DNA of 64,000 nt, taken from assembly GCF_000657795.2 (NCBI RefSeq), contig NZ_JHEP02000001.1, positions 186,001-250,000 of the forward strand, in the 5' to 3' direction. Positions within the stretch are counted from its first letter, which is position 1. Every line of letters starts with the position of its first letter. The notes under the pieces are model-generated. The model was given only the letters and a program-made list of their open reading frames with translations. It was not told the origin of the DNA and did not search any database. Of the stretch, positions 58,301 through 61,300 are shown piece by piece. The translations under genes were made by a program, and so were the position numbers. Source of the DNA: Bordetella pseudohinzii (GTDB lineage: Bacteria; Pseudomonadota; Gammaproteobacteria; Burkholderiales; Burkholderiaceae_B).

Positions 58301-61300
58301 CCAGCACCACGGCATTGATGCGCGACAAACCGAGCGCCAACACATCCAGGTCGCCCGCGGCGCCCGCGCCGCTGGTGTCGATACTGGCGTCGCTGATGCC
58401 GGCCTGCACGCTGGCGGAAATGACATTGCGCGCCAGCGCCCCGCCGCCGCCGATGGCGGCGTTGGCGCTCGCGCCCACCGACACGGCCACCGAGGCGCCC
58501 AGCACCACCGACAGGATGTCGGCCTCTTGCATGGCGCTGATCGCGAGGCTGCCGCCGCCCGTGGCGATGCTGCCGCCCGAGATCGCCGCCTCGACAGTAT
58601 TGAAGACCTTGTTGACCGCCACGCTGGTGCCCACTGCGATGGCCACCCCCGCCGTGCCGGCCTGGACGGCAACCGCGCCGCCCACCGCGATGGCGGTGAT
58701 ATCGGCGTCGTCGGAGGCGCTGACCGTCACCCCCGCGCCCGAGGTGCGCAGATGGGAGTCCTCGATCCGGGCCCGGACCACGGTGGCGATATTGCTGATG
58801 GCCACCGATACGCCGATGGAGGCGCCAGCGCCCACGTTGCCGGCCGAGACCGCCACGCCCAGGGCGCCGGCCACGGCCACGATGCTGCCGCTGTTCTCGG
58901 CGTTGACGCGGATCGCGCCCTGGTTGCCGGCCGCGCTGTCCACGCGCGTCAAGCGCGCCTCGACCGAGCCGTCTATGGTGTTGCCGCTGCCGGCGCCCGC
59001 GCCGGCTCCCGCGAAGCCCTGTCCCACGGCCACCGCCGCGGCCACGCCTATGGTGGCCGACACGATGCGCGAGCTGTTGCTGGCCTCCACGGCCATGCCG
59101 GTCTGGGTGCGCACCGTCGTCGAGCTGGCGGCATTGCCGCTGCTGCTGCCGTCGATATAGGCCAGGGTGTGATTGCCGATCCAATTGTCGGTCACCGCCA
59201 CGCCGGCCGCGATGCCCGCGCCGCTGCCCGGCGATACCGCCACGCCCAGGCCGCCGGCGACCGCCAGCACATAGCCCTCGTCGCGGGCCTGCACGGCCAC
59301 GCCCGGCTGGCTGCCGCTGACGGCCAGCGATTCGATCAGGCGGGCATTGCGGATGCCGGCCTCATTGCGGCTGTTGACGCGGTTGATGGAGACCGAACCG
59401 CCCACCGACACGGCCGCCGTGCCCACGGCCACGCTGCCGGCCACGGTGAAATTGTGGATGCTGCCCGAGAAGACCGAACCCACCTGCACATGTCCGCCCC
59501 GCACCGCGCCTTCGGTATCGCGGATCTGCGCCGTGATGCTGTGCGAACGCGACACGCCCAGCGGCGCGCCTCCCACATAGTTGTATGACAGGCTGGCGCC
59601 CACGGCCACGCTCGCGCCCTGAGTGCCCAGGCCCAGCGCCACCGCCCCGGCCAGGCTGTTGATGGTGGAATCGTCGCTGGCCTGCACCCGCACATCGCCA
59701 TCGGCCGCCACGGCCTGGCTGCTGGTCGTCTCGGCGATTTCCGCCGTGATCGAATTGGCGATCCAGTTCAGCACCGCCGAGCCGCCAAAGCCCACATTGG
59801 CCCCCGAGCCGCCGACAGCCACCGCGCCGCTGACGGCCATGGCCGCGATCTGCGCGTCCAGGCCCGGCGGCATGTCGTCAGGACGGGCAAAAGTGGCCAG
59901 GACCACGATATCGCCCGCGGCCGACAGCGCCGAGCGCAAGGCGCCGGCATAGATGGTGTCGAACACCTGGTTGACGGCGAAGGCCATGCCGGCGGCCACG
60001 CGGCCGCCGGCCGATACCGAGACATTGCCCGCCAGCGCCGAGATGCTCGCCGTGTCGCGCGCCAGGATACGGATATCCCCGGCGGTCGCGCCGACCGTCG
60101 AATCGCTGATGGTCGCCTGCACCGTATTCTGGATGGTATTGACGGCCAGCGAGCCGCTGACGGCCACGCCGGCGCCGCCGGCCAGGCCGACGGCCACGTT
60201 ATAGATGCTGGCGCGCTCCTCGGCGCTGACCTGCACGGCCTGCGCCGTCACCTGTGCGCCCTGGATGCCGGCGCGCACGCCATTGCGCATATCGGCCACG
60301 CTGACCGAAGCGCCGATGGCCGCCGAGGCGCCCTGCGTGGTCGAGACACCCAGCGCGCCCGCGGCCGTCACGATCTGGCTCTTGTCCTGGGCCGACACCA
60401 ACAGGCGTCCGCCCTCGGCGCGCACTTCGCTGCCGGCCGCCGCGGCGCGGTTGTCGATCACGGCCTGAACTTCGGTGCGCGACAGATTGACCCCGATGGC
60501 GCCCGCGCCGCCCAGGGCCTTGCCCCCGGCGCCGGCCACCGTGATGCTGAGCATGCTGTTGGTCAGGCCATGCCCCTGGGTCAGCGCCCCGATGTCCAGC
60601 GTGATCAGGCCGCCGCCGCTGTCAAGCCGGTCGATCACCTTTTGCAGATTGACGCCGCCCGTGCCGCTGCCCGCGCCCAGCCGGATGGCAATGCCGTCAC
60701 GGGCATTCTCCAGCGAACTGGCCAGCTGGTAGGCAAAGCCGCCGTTCTGCGACACATTGATGACGTAATAACGCTGGCCATCGACCAGGCCGTCGATCAC
60801 GCGGCCGCCGCTGTGATAGACCACCACGTCGCCCGTGGCCAGGCCCGCATCGTTGGCAAAGCCCAGGCTGTCCTCGCCCGCGATCTGGCTGTGAATGAAG
60901 GACGCGGCCAGGGTCGCGTCCTGCGCGGGTCCCTGGGCAATCGTCGTCTGCTCCGTGCCATTGGCCTCGGTCGAAGTCGTGGACTGCGAGGTCTGTTGCG
61001 CGAGCTGCACGCGGGTGATGCCTATCATGGCATCGGGATTGACCGCCGTCGGCTTGCCCTGGTTGTCCAGCTGCTTGTTGCCGGCGGCATCGGCCAGGTA
61101 GTAGTCATAGCGCTTGGTCGCGGCATTGAACTCGGCCACATAGCCCAGTTCGGCCAGCGTCACCGCGCTGCCGTCCACGTGGCTGAAACGCAGCGTCTGG
61201 CTGTCGATCACCTCCACGACATAGACATGGTCGTTGGCCAGCCCCGTCAGCACCCCGTTGGCGCCCAGGTTGATGACCACCTTGTTGCCAGTCTCCAGGC